Of a DNA stretch of 64,000 nucleotides, positions 1 through 10,759 are shown one piece after another; positions within the stretch are counted from its first letter, which is position 1; every line of letters begins with the position of its first letter. This DNA is from Sialis fuliginosa (taxonomy: Eukaryota > Arthropoda > Insecta > Megaloptera > Sialidae), in contig OY540810.1 of assembly GCA_961205875.1 (NCBI GenBank), positions 20,770,001 through 20,834,000 on the forward strand, read 5' to 3'. The position numbers were made by a program, and so were the translations under genes. The notes under the pieces were generated by a model. The model was not told the DNA's origin. It made no database searches and worked only from the letters and a program-made list of their open reading frames with translations.

Positions 1-239
1 ATTAATAATCTTTTTGGTTTTTTTCATTCAGACAATTTTTTTAGGTATCATTTTGCAGTGGTATTAGATAAAAAATAAAAGTAAAACATTTGAAAATATT
101 CATTTGAATAATAAAAATCAGCAATTTTCATGCCCATCATAGTGGAATGGCCCCTTAATGATAAGAACATATGAGGGAATATCATAAACAATAATGTTCA
201 TTATTTTTTCAAGTAATTTTTCATTTAAACTACATTAAT

Positions 240-475
240 TTAACAGGTTCCTGTAATGGATATGTACACTCACACAGCTTTACCCTGGATTCAACACTAT
301 AATGAAAATATCACCCTCATAGGTAAAATGAAGTCGATACTTATGGTGGTTGTCTTTTTGACAATTTTTTTTAATGAACCTATATAATTTGCAATGTTTA
401 AAAATATATTCAATATATTGATCGACCTTTAGGGCATTAGCCCGGATTCCCACCCGCGCTGGTCATATTCGGGCC
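240..475 (+). repeat. hAT-like element, 3' fragment
   Basis: This stretch matches the right half of the hAT-like element at 32080-32861. Shared landmarks are a block containing ATGAAAATNTCACCC followed by CATAGGTAAAAT (about 300-330), a run TTTAAAAATATATT (about 398), and a terminal block rich in GGGCATT, CCCGG and CGGGCCT that ends near 475. It looks like the 3' terminus of a copy whose 5' half is missing or too diverged to see. No coding capacity is visible. The family match is read by eye; identity was not computed. Confidence 0.5.
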
Positions 476-1700
476 TTAATATAGATAATAAAATACACAT
501 TGAAAATAATACGTTTTCAATAATGTTAAACGTAATATTTTTTTATGTCTTTCAACAAGTAATATAAATAATTTATTGCACACACATATGTATACTTTCA
601 TAAAAAAAACGATTTTATGTGTTTCTGAAAATAAACATCTAATATAAAATAAACTTCTTCTTGAAATGGAAACTCGGTGAAACAATAAAAAATAAACGAA
701 TAAATAAGTTTTTTTAACTAGCATCATGCATAATGTATTTCAAACTAGAAATATATTCTTTACAAATTTTATTTCAAAGTTCAGATAAGAATATATCATT
801 TCTATCTTCTTTTATCCAGAGATCCTTTATGTAAGCCCATAACTGAGGTCGGTAGGATTTGAGTTCGCTAGAACCGCAAACATTAAAGTTATCTTTGTGT
901 TGAGAATTCTAAATTGAATTGTTTTGGTTCGTGTAGTATTTGGACTTTTCGTTCAATCCAAATACAAAGTTATAAAATTTAAATTGTAAAATTTCAAATT
1001 CGATAAGTTATGTACTTCCGAAGAATACTTTACTAAAAGTATATTCCTTTGAAATAATAATTTATTCAACAAGAATAACATAAATATTTATATTATATTT
1101 TTTAAATAAATAATTACGAAAATATTTCATAAAATAGTATTTCATTTCTTTATAAGATCAATATTATTTACGCATATTTTCTGCAATAATATTTTAAAAA
1201 GAAAAAACAGAATTTTAGCTACAATAACCTGAGATCAATTAGTTGTTTAATAGGTACCTACCTATATAACTTTTATTAATTCGTATTTATGAATGAAAGT
1301 TATTTTTGTTGTTCTATATAATATATCGAAAAATTGTATTAATATATTTTATGTGAATTAAACCGGAAAAGTAAAAAACTAATTTACTGTTGATCATTTT
1401 TCAATTTGCTGTTTTTACCAAGTCTCTTTTGATTTTCTATTAGCAGCAAACTTTAATTTTCTTTTCCTGAAATATTTGATAAAGTGGCATACTCGTACAT
1501 ATCTGTTATTGTCATAGAACTATAGATTTAAAATTTAAATTTTTAAATAAAGATTTAATAACAATTTACAATTATTTCGATAAAGTCAAACTATATTATA
1601 TTATTTTTCTTTTAAGCTCGGTCAAAGTAATTAATGTCTAATTAATACAGTTTTCTACAGCCTTAGTGAAATTTAAATTCAAATGATATTATAGTTTTAT
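476..1700. other. AT-rich spacer, no gene seen
   Basis: Very AT-rich DNA with short homopolymer runs. Reading frames here are short and of low-complexity composition (for example a Phe/Leu/Tyr-rich frame on the minus strand near 476-727) and look like chance. A slightly GC-richer patch at 835-890 has no recognisable identity. Confidence 0.5.
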
Positions 1701-1973
1701 AATAACACTAGTCGCGGCTTCGTACTGAAGTTAATATTTCACTCCCTGTCACGTATGGAGGTTTGTAGTTGTTGTTTTAGCTGACCCGGTAAACTTTGTT
1801 CTGTCAAAAAAATTAGACCATTAATATACATTTTCGTAAATATTTCAACTCCAGTGCCACCTACCGGATCCAAAAAAAGATTAACCTAACGGAGCACAAA
1901 CGAACATATGGTGTGAATATGGCTTCGATACGTCCAGTGATTTAGGTGTGATTATCTTACGTATATATATGTG

Positions 1974-2747
1974 TGTTACCGGCAATGTATGTAATTCATA
2001 CTTTGCCTGAAATCGTCAGGCATTCTATAGAATTCCTAGGAATTCTATAGAATGCCTGACGATTTCAGGCAAAGTATGAAATATTTGTTTAATAGAAATT
2101 TATTATATACTTTGCCTAGGCATTCTATAGAATCCCTAGGAATTATATAGAATGCCAAGATAATATTAGGAAATGTATGAAATAAAAGACAAAATGATAT
2201 TAATAAAGCAGATAGGTATTATTTAATTAATTTTAAAAAGTCCAAATTCATATTATGTAAGATTTAGGTCTTTCATTGTTAAAATAACAAAACCACATAA
2301 ATAATAGTATAACATTTGATATTTATTATAATAAATAAAATAAAATATTAGTTCAGACGCATATTAAGTATGATATAAAATTATTAAAATAAAAAATAAA
2401 AACCTTAGATATTATTTAAACATTCAATAACATATTAGTTCAGACGTCTATTAAGTAAGATTTAAGGCCCTTACTGTTAAAATAACAAATTCACAGAAAC
2501 AATATTGGAACCTTAAATATTATATATAATCAATTCAGTCAAATATTTGTCCGGGTACGTATTAAGTGAGATCACCCTATTTATGTTTATATTTCATACA
2601 TTGCCGGCTATCAATTAGGTATTCTATAGAATGCCTAGGAAATGTATATAATTAAATTCATTTTATACATTGCCTGGTGAATTTAGGCATTCTATAGAAT
2701 ACCTAGGAGTTCTATAGAATGCCGTATTTCATACATTGCCGGTAACA
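1974..2747. mobile_element. Palindrome-rich TIR element
   Basis: An insertion of about 774 bp bounded by inverted ends GTTACCGGCAATGTATG (left, from 1975) and its reverse complement (right, to 2746). Inside, the core ATTCTATAGAAT with flanking GGC and CCTAGG recurs about seven times (near 2022, 2042, 2110, 2140, 2620, 2690, 2710, some decayed), and the terminal word CATACNTTGCC recurs at 1997, 2091, 2597, 2664 and 2733 in mixed orientation. The middle (2240-2575) holds three or four degenerate direct repeats around TTCAGACG..TATTAAGTA. It has no coding capacity. It sits within a Helitron-like element; the target duplication is short and unclear (TATG-like). The superfamily is not recognised. 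Confidence 0.6.
1995..2080. repeat. 86-bp perfect palindrome
   Basis: Two 43-base arms are exact reverse complements with no spacer, centred on CCTAGG at 2035-2040. I checked base pairing across the whole length; it first fails at 1994/2081. Such spacer-free palindromes are unstable in cells, so persistence suggests either recency or selection for the structure. It forms part of the palindrome-rich insertion. Confidence 0.9.
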
Positions 2748-2789
2748 TATGCACCAAAACCTAGATTTTTATATGTATGTATGTGTGGT

Positions 2790-3470
2790 ATAACATATTA
2801 TTTGGTTTTAATATAATCAACAGAAGTATTTAATAGTACAGAGAAGTAAGTATATTTGTTATTGTTCCTTTCATATAACTAAAGTATGAGTAATAGCAAA
2901 AATATGAGTAATTAATATAATTGGTTTATTATTAACAATGAAAAATTTTACAGAGCAAACATAATTTCATAACAATTAAAATATTTTTTGTATTAAGCAC
3001 GGATATGATATTAATAAAATATTAATTATTGCATGGTTAAATCTATTTATGTTTATGTCCATAGATAAAGGATTAAAGTAAATTGTTTAAGCATTATAGA
3101 AAACAAACTTGATTTAATTGCGTCATTAAAACATGGATTTGTTTCATGATAAAATGCTCATAAAATATTAAATATATAATTTAAATTAAACCATGTATTG
3201 TATCGATTCTATGCACTAAAATCATTAGTTTTATAAATACGACACTAATTTATTTATTGTATGTATTCTTATTTTTTCACACATAATAAAATTGTGATGC
3301 AAAAAATATCAGTCACAAATGTGGAATGCATTCTTCGTTTATGTCATTGATTATATATTTATAATTTAATCGTTTAAATACAATAGCAGGAAATTGTTTA
3401 TTAATCACTGTGTACATATATAAATATCAGTATGCAGTTATATATGTTCTTACACGATGTAATTTTCAAA
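2790..3470. other. AT-rich spacer, no gene seen
   Basis: Low-complexity AT-rich sequence without inverted ends, recognised repeats or coding-like composition. Confidence 0.5.
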
Positions 3471-3548
3471 ATGGCGGAAGATAAAATACTAGACCCATCC
3501 ACTCATCATGGACTATACGCATCTGATTCGAAAACAGAGTCCTCGTAA
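3471..3548 (+). CDS. Small ORF or first coding exon (candidate)
   Basis: A 25-codon frame starts at an ATG in good context (AAAATGGCGG) and begins MAEDKILDPSTHHG; it ends at TAA 3546-3548. Its codons are clearly richer in G and C than the surroundings and the peptide is hydrophilic and acidic at the start, as in many cytosolic protein N-termini. The stop overlaps a plausible splice donor, GTAAAG at 3545, so it could equally be a first coding exon (3471-3544) of a gene whose other exons lie outside the window or in other AT-rich parts. No family is recognised. The AAAATGGCGG word also resembles a YY1/Pho binding site, which offers a non-coding explanation. Frames this short are common by chance. 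Confidence 0.2.
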   Translation: MAEDKILDPSTHHGLYASDSKTESS

Positions 3549-3792
3549 AGAAAGAAATAGAGCATAATTAGGATCTATGTTTGTCTTACGATAGAACCTC
3601 GATAATAGTAATTCTCACTTTTGCGAACTAAATTTTACTCATTATATTAGTACATAGAAAATTACTGGAGAGATAGCTCTAATAAGAGAATCGGGCTGAT
3701 ACTATGTATTCTCCGAGCTAAAAATGTTTCAGGAGTTTCCATAGTTACCACCATATCGTGCTAATTCAATGTTTTTAGTAGTTATGACTTTA

Positions 3793-4005
3793 GACAAGGA
3801 AAGATAATGGACACTAACACATTACCTAGTGTTGTTACCATATTGCTCCACGAAAAATCGCTCCACAAGTTATTGGCGTATCATTCAGATTTTAAATAAA
3901 TATCAATTGTTTTGAATTATAAAATTAATTAATAATAAATGTTTTATATTGTCTTTAAAAGTATTTCAGCGATACTTGTTTAATAGAGGAACGTCTATTT
4001 GGAAC
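3793..4005 (+). repeat. Dispersed repeat R3, copy 1
   Basis: Matches 58200-58408 in reverse orientation: shared words include TTAGACAAGGAAAGA, GTTACCATAT.GCTCCAC, AAAATCGCTC, AAATAAATATCAATT and ACGTCTATTTGGAACT. Both copies begin just beside CTTGTCTAA. Non-coding; the class of element is not recognised and no terminal inverted repeats were found. Confidence 0.6.
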
Positions 4006-4009
4006 TGTC

Positions 4010-5915
4010 ATCTCTCATTCATACTAAATGCAATTGTAATTTAAAGCATATTTGTATATTATAAATTTTCAACTGCCGCTTTTGAGATAATATGCATGGA
4101 AATGCCGATTGTTACATTTAAGAAAATATGGCTGTCATAAAATTTTGGTAACAGTTTCATATACGGACTAGCATTGGTTGTTATGTATTCATAGCCTTTC
4201 CTAATCTAAGGTTATGACTGTCAATTCACGCTGTCAGCCAATCAGAGCTTATTAGACAAAGAGGTTAAGTCACGTTGTCCTAGCTATTTCGCGGGACAGG
4301 TTTTTAACATTGAGTTATCACTCATTCTAACTCTATGGTTAATACAAAGTGAGCAGTATATGTTTTATGTCTATATGGCTAGACTTCATATTTCTGCAAA
4401 TATTGCTGCAACTTGGCTAAGATGTTTTATTCTATTCACCTAATTCATTTGACCTTGGACCATTATACCTAATAATAATAATTCATTTATTATTTATTTC
4501 TCACCTTCTCTTAAAGATAATAACTATTATCAACTCATTATAATATAACAAGAAGACATTGCAGTAGAGTTTAAAAAAATAGAAAGACCGTCAAATAAAG
4601 GTAAATATAAATAATAATAAATGTGTTATATAATAATTAACCTTTCAAATCTATACGAACTCTTAAAGTAACACATTGTTAATGAATTTATTTTTCTGAT
4701 ATAATTTTTCAAATATTTGCACTAAGATATGTTTTCGGCTTTCAGTATATTTTATTGAACGAAGACCCTTGTTAATTCCCAGCAAAGAAATATTATTATA
4801 CATTATATAATGTACTTACATACTACATTATGTACATAACACTCAATTTTGTATTCGAACTAAATTTCTGCCACCGATACTTTAAGTACGATTAAATGGA
4901 GTGACAATTATTATATCAGGAATTGTTAACGGAAGTCAACATTTCAGTTTACATGACATTTGTACCCACTTAAATGTACATACATAATATTCTCTGTGTA
5001 TATTCGGTAACACTTTATTAATTAAAGTTCACTTAACTCAATGCTTGTTATGAAACACGATGATATATGATTCGCAAATTTGAGATATATAATATTATTT
5101 TGTGATATCTGTTCTATGAATATTGTTTTATTTGAATAATTTTCAATCTTGCGTGTTTAATTCTGTTGATATTGTATAGGTTTACTCGTTACATAACAAT
5201 ATTTAAAACAAATGGTTAGTAATTTTTTTTTCTGTTTAGTACACTAAAAGGAGAGTTTTGTAACGATATATCTCATTTATGACATTTATTAAATTTGTTA
5301 ATAATTAACAAATATTTTCGAAAACATGTCAACTATGTAAATATCTTTATTTTCTACAACTAAACTCTTTTCTCAGTGAATTATAAAATAAAATGTAAGA
5401 AATGAGGTACAGATTCCTGTATAAAATAAAATAGTTTATTGTTATGCTGTTCGTATAATTCCATATTTTCTAACTACACACAGCTGTTCACAAGTACAAA
5501 AAATGTACCTATATATTATATTAGTACAAGTTTTATAATTAAATACAAGAATTATATTTACATAAGTAAAATACAAATAACTTTTCCAAATATGTACGGT
5601 ATGTAAAGATGATTTTCAAAATTTTCCACCCCCTCTCCTTATAAATATTCGTAAGATATAAGATATGATAATAGAAAAGTACAATATACTCAAATTAAAT
5701 TTTTGAAATACATAATATTAAAAAAAAAACAATTTCAATGTGAGAATTCCAATAGTTTTACAGACCCACCTTTTCCCCCAAAACCTCAGGTTATTAATGG
5801 ACGCTGCCTATATGAACTTTTACAAAAGTTTATAATTAAATACAATTAACAATTATTTACGTGTATTTTTCTAAGTACAAAGTATTTTTCGAAAGAGCAT
5901 TTTAAGTGCGAGTAC
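4010..5915. other. AT-rich spacer, no gene seen
   Basis: No coding-like frame or complete mobile element was seen. A GC-richer patch at 4215-4310 contains the CCAAT-box word AGCCAATCAGAGC, alone and not interpretable. Polypyrimidine/poly-A patches occur near 5620-5800. Confidence 0.45.
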
Positions 5916-5919
5916 ACGT

Positions 5920-6350
5920 ATAGTCGCATGCAGAAGTGATAGATCAGTTTTCTTTAAAATTCGCTTATCACAAACTTAGTAGGCTCCTTCCATTTGATTA
6001 TTATAATACATATTTAAATCATTTCTCCATGTACCAAACAAAGACAGATTTTATAAACTCATTTGCTAGATGAAGAAGTACTCTTCGTTTATAGTACTCA
6101 TATATTTGTGTGATTATGCAATCTATTGAAAATCGTATTTGTAAATTTTGTGGCAATAAATATTTAATATTTCGAATTTAAGAATTTAAATATGTTAAAC
6201 TTGATATAAAATTAATTAATGAAATGGACGTATATTTGTGTCTTAATTTGAAATGATAATATAACTATAAAAGATAACCGTTTATGTTTGTCTTAATATT
6301 TTTGAATCTGTTGTAAGCGATTCTGATATTTATGGTGGCAGACGACTCTT
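5920..6350 (+). repeat. Dispersed repeat R1, copy 1
   Basis: A region of about 430 bp repeated in the same orientation at 29922-30325. Shared landmarks: AGTCGCAT.CAGAAGTG at the left edge, TTAGTAGGCTCCT.CCATTTG, CATGTACCAAACAAAGA, TTTTGTGGCAATAAATATTT, a long near-identical block ATATGTTAAACTTGATAT followed by AATGAAATGGACGTATATTT, and GGTGGCA.ACGACT at the right edge. Copy 1 carries a short extra segment (about 6055-6095) absent from copy 2. Non-coding; class unknown, no terminal repeats seen. Confidence 0.7.
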
Positions 6351-7018
6351 GAAGCCCGTAGTATTTGTTTTTATTCAAGTACATAATTACAAGTACAATT
6401 ATCCCAAAAAGTACTTAAGTAGGTACATGCATAGCTCTGCACTTACATCAAAAAAAGAAAGTAAAAATGAATGTGAAGATTGATTTGTTGGTGTTACAAT
6501 CAAGGTACGTATTTACTTTTGTGCAATTAACACAAAACAATTTTTCATTTATAATTAAGCAAACAAGTGAAATGATGGACAAACAATTTCAACCCCTTTA
6601 AAAAAGCTCTGTATACATGTATGGAGGTATACATATATGCACATGTGTATTTTCAATTTTCTCTTATAAACGCACTAATCTGCATAGTCATTGTATTATT
6701 ATGACATAATCTCGATTTTCAAAAACGTTCTGAATTAAACAATAACAAACACAATTGTCCCACACATTTTTCCGGGAACAAAATCCACTGCAGTTTTGCA
6801 AAAAAATAAAAAAAAACATAAATGAGGTAAACATCGTCCTGAAAGTGGTTGACAAATGAATGATGAGATAATTGGATGACGTATCCGTTCCAGTTTTTTC
6901 CCCGACAGTTTTCAATAGAAACTTTGTTATTACCATAAAATACCTGTCATAAACAATGAGTGAATGTGTGTGTGTGTAATATGTGTGCATTAGTTTTACG
7001 TAGGTGAGCAGGATTAAA
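6351..7018. other. AT-rich spacer with a short GT microsatellite
   Basis: Contains a (GT)n run near 6965-6977. A 100-codon minus-strand frame (6688-6990) is rich in Phe/Ile/Ser, derives partly from the GT run, and shows no domain; I treat it as chance. No element boundaries are visible. Confidence 0.45.
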
Positions 7019-8135
7019 CAGTGGCGGGTTATCTCTAGGAGCGGGAAAATATGTAATAGAAATTAATATTTTATTGCAAGTTCCAGTTGATGTCAAACAG
7101 GGGTTATTTTAAGAAAATTTTTCAACTGCAAATACCTTTTTTTTTTCAACTACACAAATTAGCTTTTACTTTTTAAACAAATTATAGTGTCCTTTTTTTT
7201 GCTCTACACTTGCACTTTTTTATATATTTTTTTCTATTTGCAATTTTCAACTACAAAAAACATACATTAATTTTGGATATTATTATATGTAAAATATTTA
7301 ATTTATAATTTGACACAACTATCGTATTTATATTTTGTACTTTGGACTCTAACGAGCCGCACGCGTGTCTGACACAAGATATATGTAAGATAGCTTATGT
7401 AATTCCATTTATAATAAAACCACCCAGCCATCAACCCTTAAATAAAGAAGCATTAAAAGTGACAATATGTATACATATTACATACCTAGTTTAATGTTAT
7501 TAGTTGTGGGCGTTGTGGCACAGTTACTGCTATACCCTTAGTCTTTTTTAAGATTAAAACTAGATTGCATACAAATTAACTAATGTTTCGTTTTGTTCAA
7601 AATGCACTTTATCAATATTGTAAGCTCTCAGATATATTGGTAAAGTGAGTGCAATGTATACACAATCACATGAGAAACATGAAACAATTATCATTTATTT
7701 TTAGATATATTTGTAGGATTTATTCCACTATTCGTTATGATATATCTTGATGACATTCCATCCAATTAGAGAACTGATTCTCAATCGGTGATACATGCCC
7801 TTTCTAAATTTTAAATACTGTTTGGAAATTTGAGAAAAATTATTTTCTAACTAAAATTCATTATCCAAGAAGAATTTTTAGAACTAAAATTTGAATTAGT
7901 TGCCATAAAGAAGTTCCAAAAAATTCTTTAGATTTTTTTAAGATAAATAATATATCTCAGTTTACCCAAAAATATTACGTATTGAGAATTAAGGTTAAGA
8001 TAGATTGAGTTATGGCGTTATTTTCTCTGTTTTTCATTTCGTTATAAATTTCCAAACTCTTCAATACAAACTGTTACATGTACATAGTACATAATTTAAT
8101 AGTCCCCCACACTATGTCTTGACGGGGCGCCACTG
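7019..8135. mobile_element. Possible hAT-like element (termini only)
   Basis: CAGTGGCGGGTTATC at 7019 and the reverse complement of CAGTGGCGCCCCGTC ending at 8135 resemble the CAGTGGCG ends of hAT transposons in opposite orientation. However, the flanking 8-mers (GGATTAAA and GTTACAAC) do not match, so these may be the ends of two different insertions. Between them lie T-rich tracts (7135-7260) and no transposase-like frame. Confidence 0.3.
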
Positions 8136-8520
8136 GTTACAACTGCGTGCGATGTTGGTTGGCCGTAGTATAGTTGATTCAAATAAACAAACGAGCGCAT
8201 TAATTCTAGACGTGCTTGATTTTTAATATATCCTCGCTATCTGCTACTGTGCATGTTGCACAATTTATGGACCAATAAAAGTATATTACGGTGGTAATGC
8301 ATAAATGCCACTGGGTACTGTGTATGTGCGTACATATCATTTAATATTATGTATGTATAGCACTCTTAATAAACGTAGAGTCGAGCTTATCTGCGAGCGT
8401 GGACATTAATAATGTCAACCTGCCGTTATTGGCTAATTTAAAATAATATCCGTGCAGTTTTCAAACAAATATCTTCTTGGGAGAAGTGCTGAATTATTAT
8501 TTCATTTTCTGTTGTTATGA

Positions 8521-9042
8521 GGTTTTAGCACCAGTCTTGAACAATACTCCAGTGTTGAACATTGTTAAATAAAATGTACTGAATTTGTCTTGATATTTGA
8601 TTACTGCCATTACTTGATATTAATCTATATACATATAACCGTCTTGATCATTTTGTTTAAAAACAGTGGACTACGAATTATCGCGGTTCAGCACACTATC
8701 AAGAAAAATGCATTTTTTATGTAAATGCTTTACATTATTTAAAAATTTACGACTCTTTGTGTAGTACATAGTACTAATCATTTTGTAATCTTTAGCATGT
8801 GTTCATCGCTGGGTATTCACAACTAATTATACGTTGTTCATTACTGGAGAAAAAACATATACAAATTAAAAGGCTATAATTAGAAAAAAATGCGGATTTT
8901 GGTAATTAAACTGATTTAATAAAAAGGTACCTAATTGTTTTAATAGTAATAATGAGTTCATGAAAATGACAAAAAAGTAGGACATCAATCCCAAAAAATA
9001 ATATACTTTGCTCTTAAAGCATTCAAGACTGGTGCCAATACC
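8521..9042 (+). mobile_element. GGTACTGG-family TIR element, copy A
   Basis: Ends are inverted: left GGTTTTAGCACCAGTCTTGA and right the reverse complement of GGTATTGGCACCAGTCTTGA. Five related copies occur in the window (A 8521, B 18404, C 44169, D 58000, E 59701). Shared interior landmarks are TGTACTGAATT, GATATTTGATTAC, TTTACTTTATCCATTACTGG-like, AAAGGCTATAATT and CTTTGCTCTTAAAG. About 520 bp and non-coding, so a non-autonomous DNA element; no convincing target duplication could be assigned. The superfamily is unknown. Confidence 0.7.
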
Positions 9043-9049
9043 TCATCTT

Positions 9050-10000
9050 TATATATTGATATTGCATTTTTTATTATACACTATCGTTCGTTAATTTGTT
9101 TCAATAAATGGTAAAAAATATAAAAAATTTGTCAAGTGCGAGTCGACTTTCGAGTAAAAGTGCACTGTACTGGAGATTTAAACTTTTAATTAAGTTAGGA
9201 ACTAGTTTAGATTCGTTTAAGTAAAAAATAAAGAGGATAAAAAATATTATTTAAATAAATATAAATAAAAAAAGTTAAACATTTAAGTATGTTTTTAGTT
9301 TTTATATTTACAATATACGTAGTGTAACATGAATAAAAATTTTAATTTAAAAAACTTGTAATAATAAAAATACCCTCAAGTAAAATTGATTTCGATATGT
9401 ATAAAAAAGCAATCAAATTCCATCAAAAATATTGTAAATTTTTCGGAAAGAACGCCAAAAATAAACGTAATTTAAAATGCGAGGGAAATAATAACACCGG
9501 TAAGGATTGTTTTTATAACGACTTAAAATAAATAAAAAATTAAAATACAAAGATATTTTTAGAATCAAATAAACGGATTCAACGAAATAAATCATATAAA
9601 ATAAACAGCCACTTGAAAATAATACATCTGTTGAGCTTGTAAAACTGCTGCAGGGTGAATATTTGGCCATAACTGACAATGAGAACAGATAAAAAATGTA
9701 TTTAAATATTTCCAAAAAATCGCATACCACTAATAAATATTTATTTGATTCTGACCCCACTAAACGAATGCTAAGAAAACCTACTCACTGCAATATTAAA
9801 CTTACATTACCATTTTATTTGCTCAATCTACGATTGACTGGATTACAAATCCGTATAAAAAGATGGTGGATATTAGTACTTACGCCTATAGAAAGAACTT
9901 GTATTAAAATTTGCAAGTAGACTTTTAAAGAATCTCTCATTCATCTTGAATGGAGAAGTCCGTCTAGACGCAGTGCAAACGTTTGTCGGAACTACCGCAA
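9050..10000. other. AT-rich spacer with overlapping chance frames
   Basis: Opposing frames of 115 codons (minus, 9413-9760) and 74 codons (plus, 9696-9920) overlap here. The plus frame contains IKRWW, faintly like the tryptophan motif of piggyBac transposases, but nothing else supports it. I do not call a gene. Confidence 0.4.
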
Positions 10001-10002
10001 GG

Positions 10003-10075
10003 TGGTGGGCCGCACTGTAGCGTACATCCGCCAATGTAGAGGTCATGAGTTCATGACTTATTACGCTCTTCTTGC
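10003..10075 (+). repeat. tRNA-like SINE head (candidate)
   Basis: An A-box-like word TAGCGTACATCCG (10018-10030) is followed by a B-box-like word GAGTTCATGAC (10047-10057), preceded by AGAGGTC, in the spacing seen in tRNA-derived SINE heads and tRNA pseudogenes. The local GC content rises sharply. A cloverleaf is not convincing: the anticodon arm is unclear and the acceptor stem is not paired, so it is not a functional tRNA gene. A frame open from 9921 to 10199 crosses the region but has no recognisable domain. Confidence 0.25.
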
Positions 10076-10230
10076 TCTATACTCTTATGCACTCACTCAG
10101 ACATGTCAAGTACTATTATGTCTGTACTTCTCAAATAGGTATTTCGTTCAAAGAGGATATACGTCTATATCATGTGAGAACATAACCGAATGTGAGTGAA
10201 TTTTCTTTTGTGTAGAAAAATGAAGTAGGT

Positions 10231-10265
10231 ACATGTTAAGTCCTTCAAGGACTTACATGTATAAG
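10231..10265. repeat. Short perfect hairpin
   Basis: Arms ACATGTTAAGTCCTT / AAGGACTTACATGT are near-perfect inverted repeats with a two-to-three-base centre. It lies downstream of the tRNA-like sequence. Function unknown. Confidence 0.5.
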
Positions 10266-10499
10266 TCTATTAAAGGGGAATTGTTCTAGAATAGGATCAA
10301 GCAAGACATTATAGTTTATTTTATAATTGGAAATTCCCGCGACTATATCCGTGAGTGAATGAGAACAAGTTTCTTGGAACATTTTTTTACTCTTATTAGG
10401 TTGTGTATTGAAATACCGTGATACACGTGTATTTTTATTAGAAAATATTTTGACTTGAAATTCACCTTTACAAAATCAAAAGATGCAGATAAATTTTAT

Positions 10500-10745
10500 T
10501 TTAAATAAATAAAAGTTTTACTCTCCCTGTCCTCTTAAAGGTTGAAAAAGGTTCGAAAAAGCCTTTTTTAATGAGATTTTTTTTACTCATATAAATCTTT
10601 ACACCTCCTTTACCTCCATAGGGATTGAATTTCGAAAAATCCTTTCTTTCAGATCATACTCACGTCAAGATTGGCATCCCAAAGAAGCCAATAGCATTTT
10701 TATTTGCGAGATATCGTGCAGGAAAAGAATGACACGCACGTATGT
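10500..10745 (-). repeat. Helitron-like fragment
   Basis: Read on the minus strand, it carries the block order seen in the other Helitron-like copies here: a GGGATTGAATTTCGAAAAATCC-type segment (its plus-strand form is near 10620) and, on the far side, ACTCTCCCTGTCCTCTTAAAG (10520). The termini are lost. Non-coding. Confidence 0.4.
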
Positions 10746-10759
10746 ATGTATGAACATAT

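Larger units (their letters stand above)
1708..2790 (-). mobile_element. Helitron-like non-autonomous element, interrupted
   Basis: The outer parts (1708-1973 and 2748-about 2790) are the reverse complement of the Helitron-like copy at 26165-26460. Shared blocks include a CTAG terminus next to a GC-rich hairpin-like end (1708-1725), GACCCGG near 1785, the GTTAGGTTAATC-like / GGAGCACAAACG segment near 1885-1905, and GGCTTCGATACGTCCAGTG (1921-1939). Known Helitrons end in CTRR, use no target duplication and leave many short non-coding derivatives in insects. The element is split by the palindrome-rich insertion at 1974-2747, so the Helitron was here first. No Rep/helicase sequence is present. 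Confidence 0.55.

Noticed and set aside
6965-6977. GT repeat, with further GT/CA tracts at 24203, 37586 and 63630
   Set aside because: Ordinary microsatellites of short length, noted where they fall but not of special interest.
7019-8135. Opposed CAGTGGCG ends as a complete hAT element
   Set aside because: Kept only as a low-confidence feature because the flanking 8-mers do not match.
9413-9760. Longest open frame of the window, 115 codons, minus strand
   Set aside because: Phe/Tyr/Leu/Ser-rich, overlapped by an opposite-strand frame, no domain, no start context; expected in AT-rich DNA of this length.
9696-9920. Frame with IKRWW resembling the tryptophan motif of piggyBac transposases
   Set aside because: Only a five-residue resemblance; neighbouring residues do not follow the family and no TTAA-flanked ends were found.
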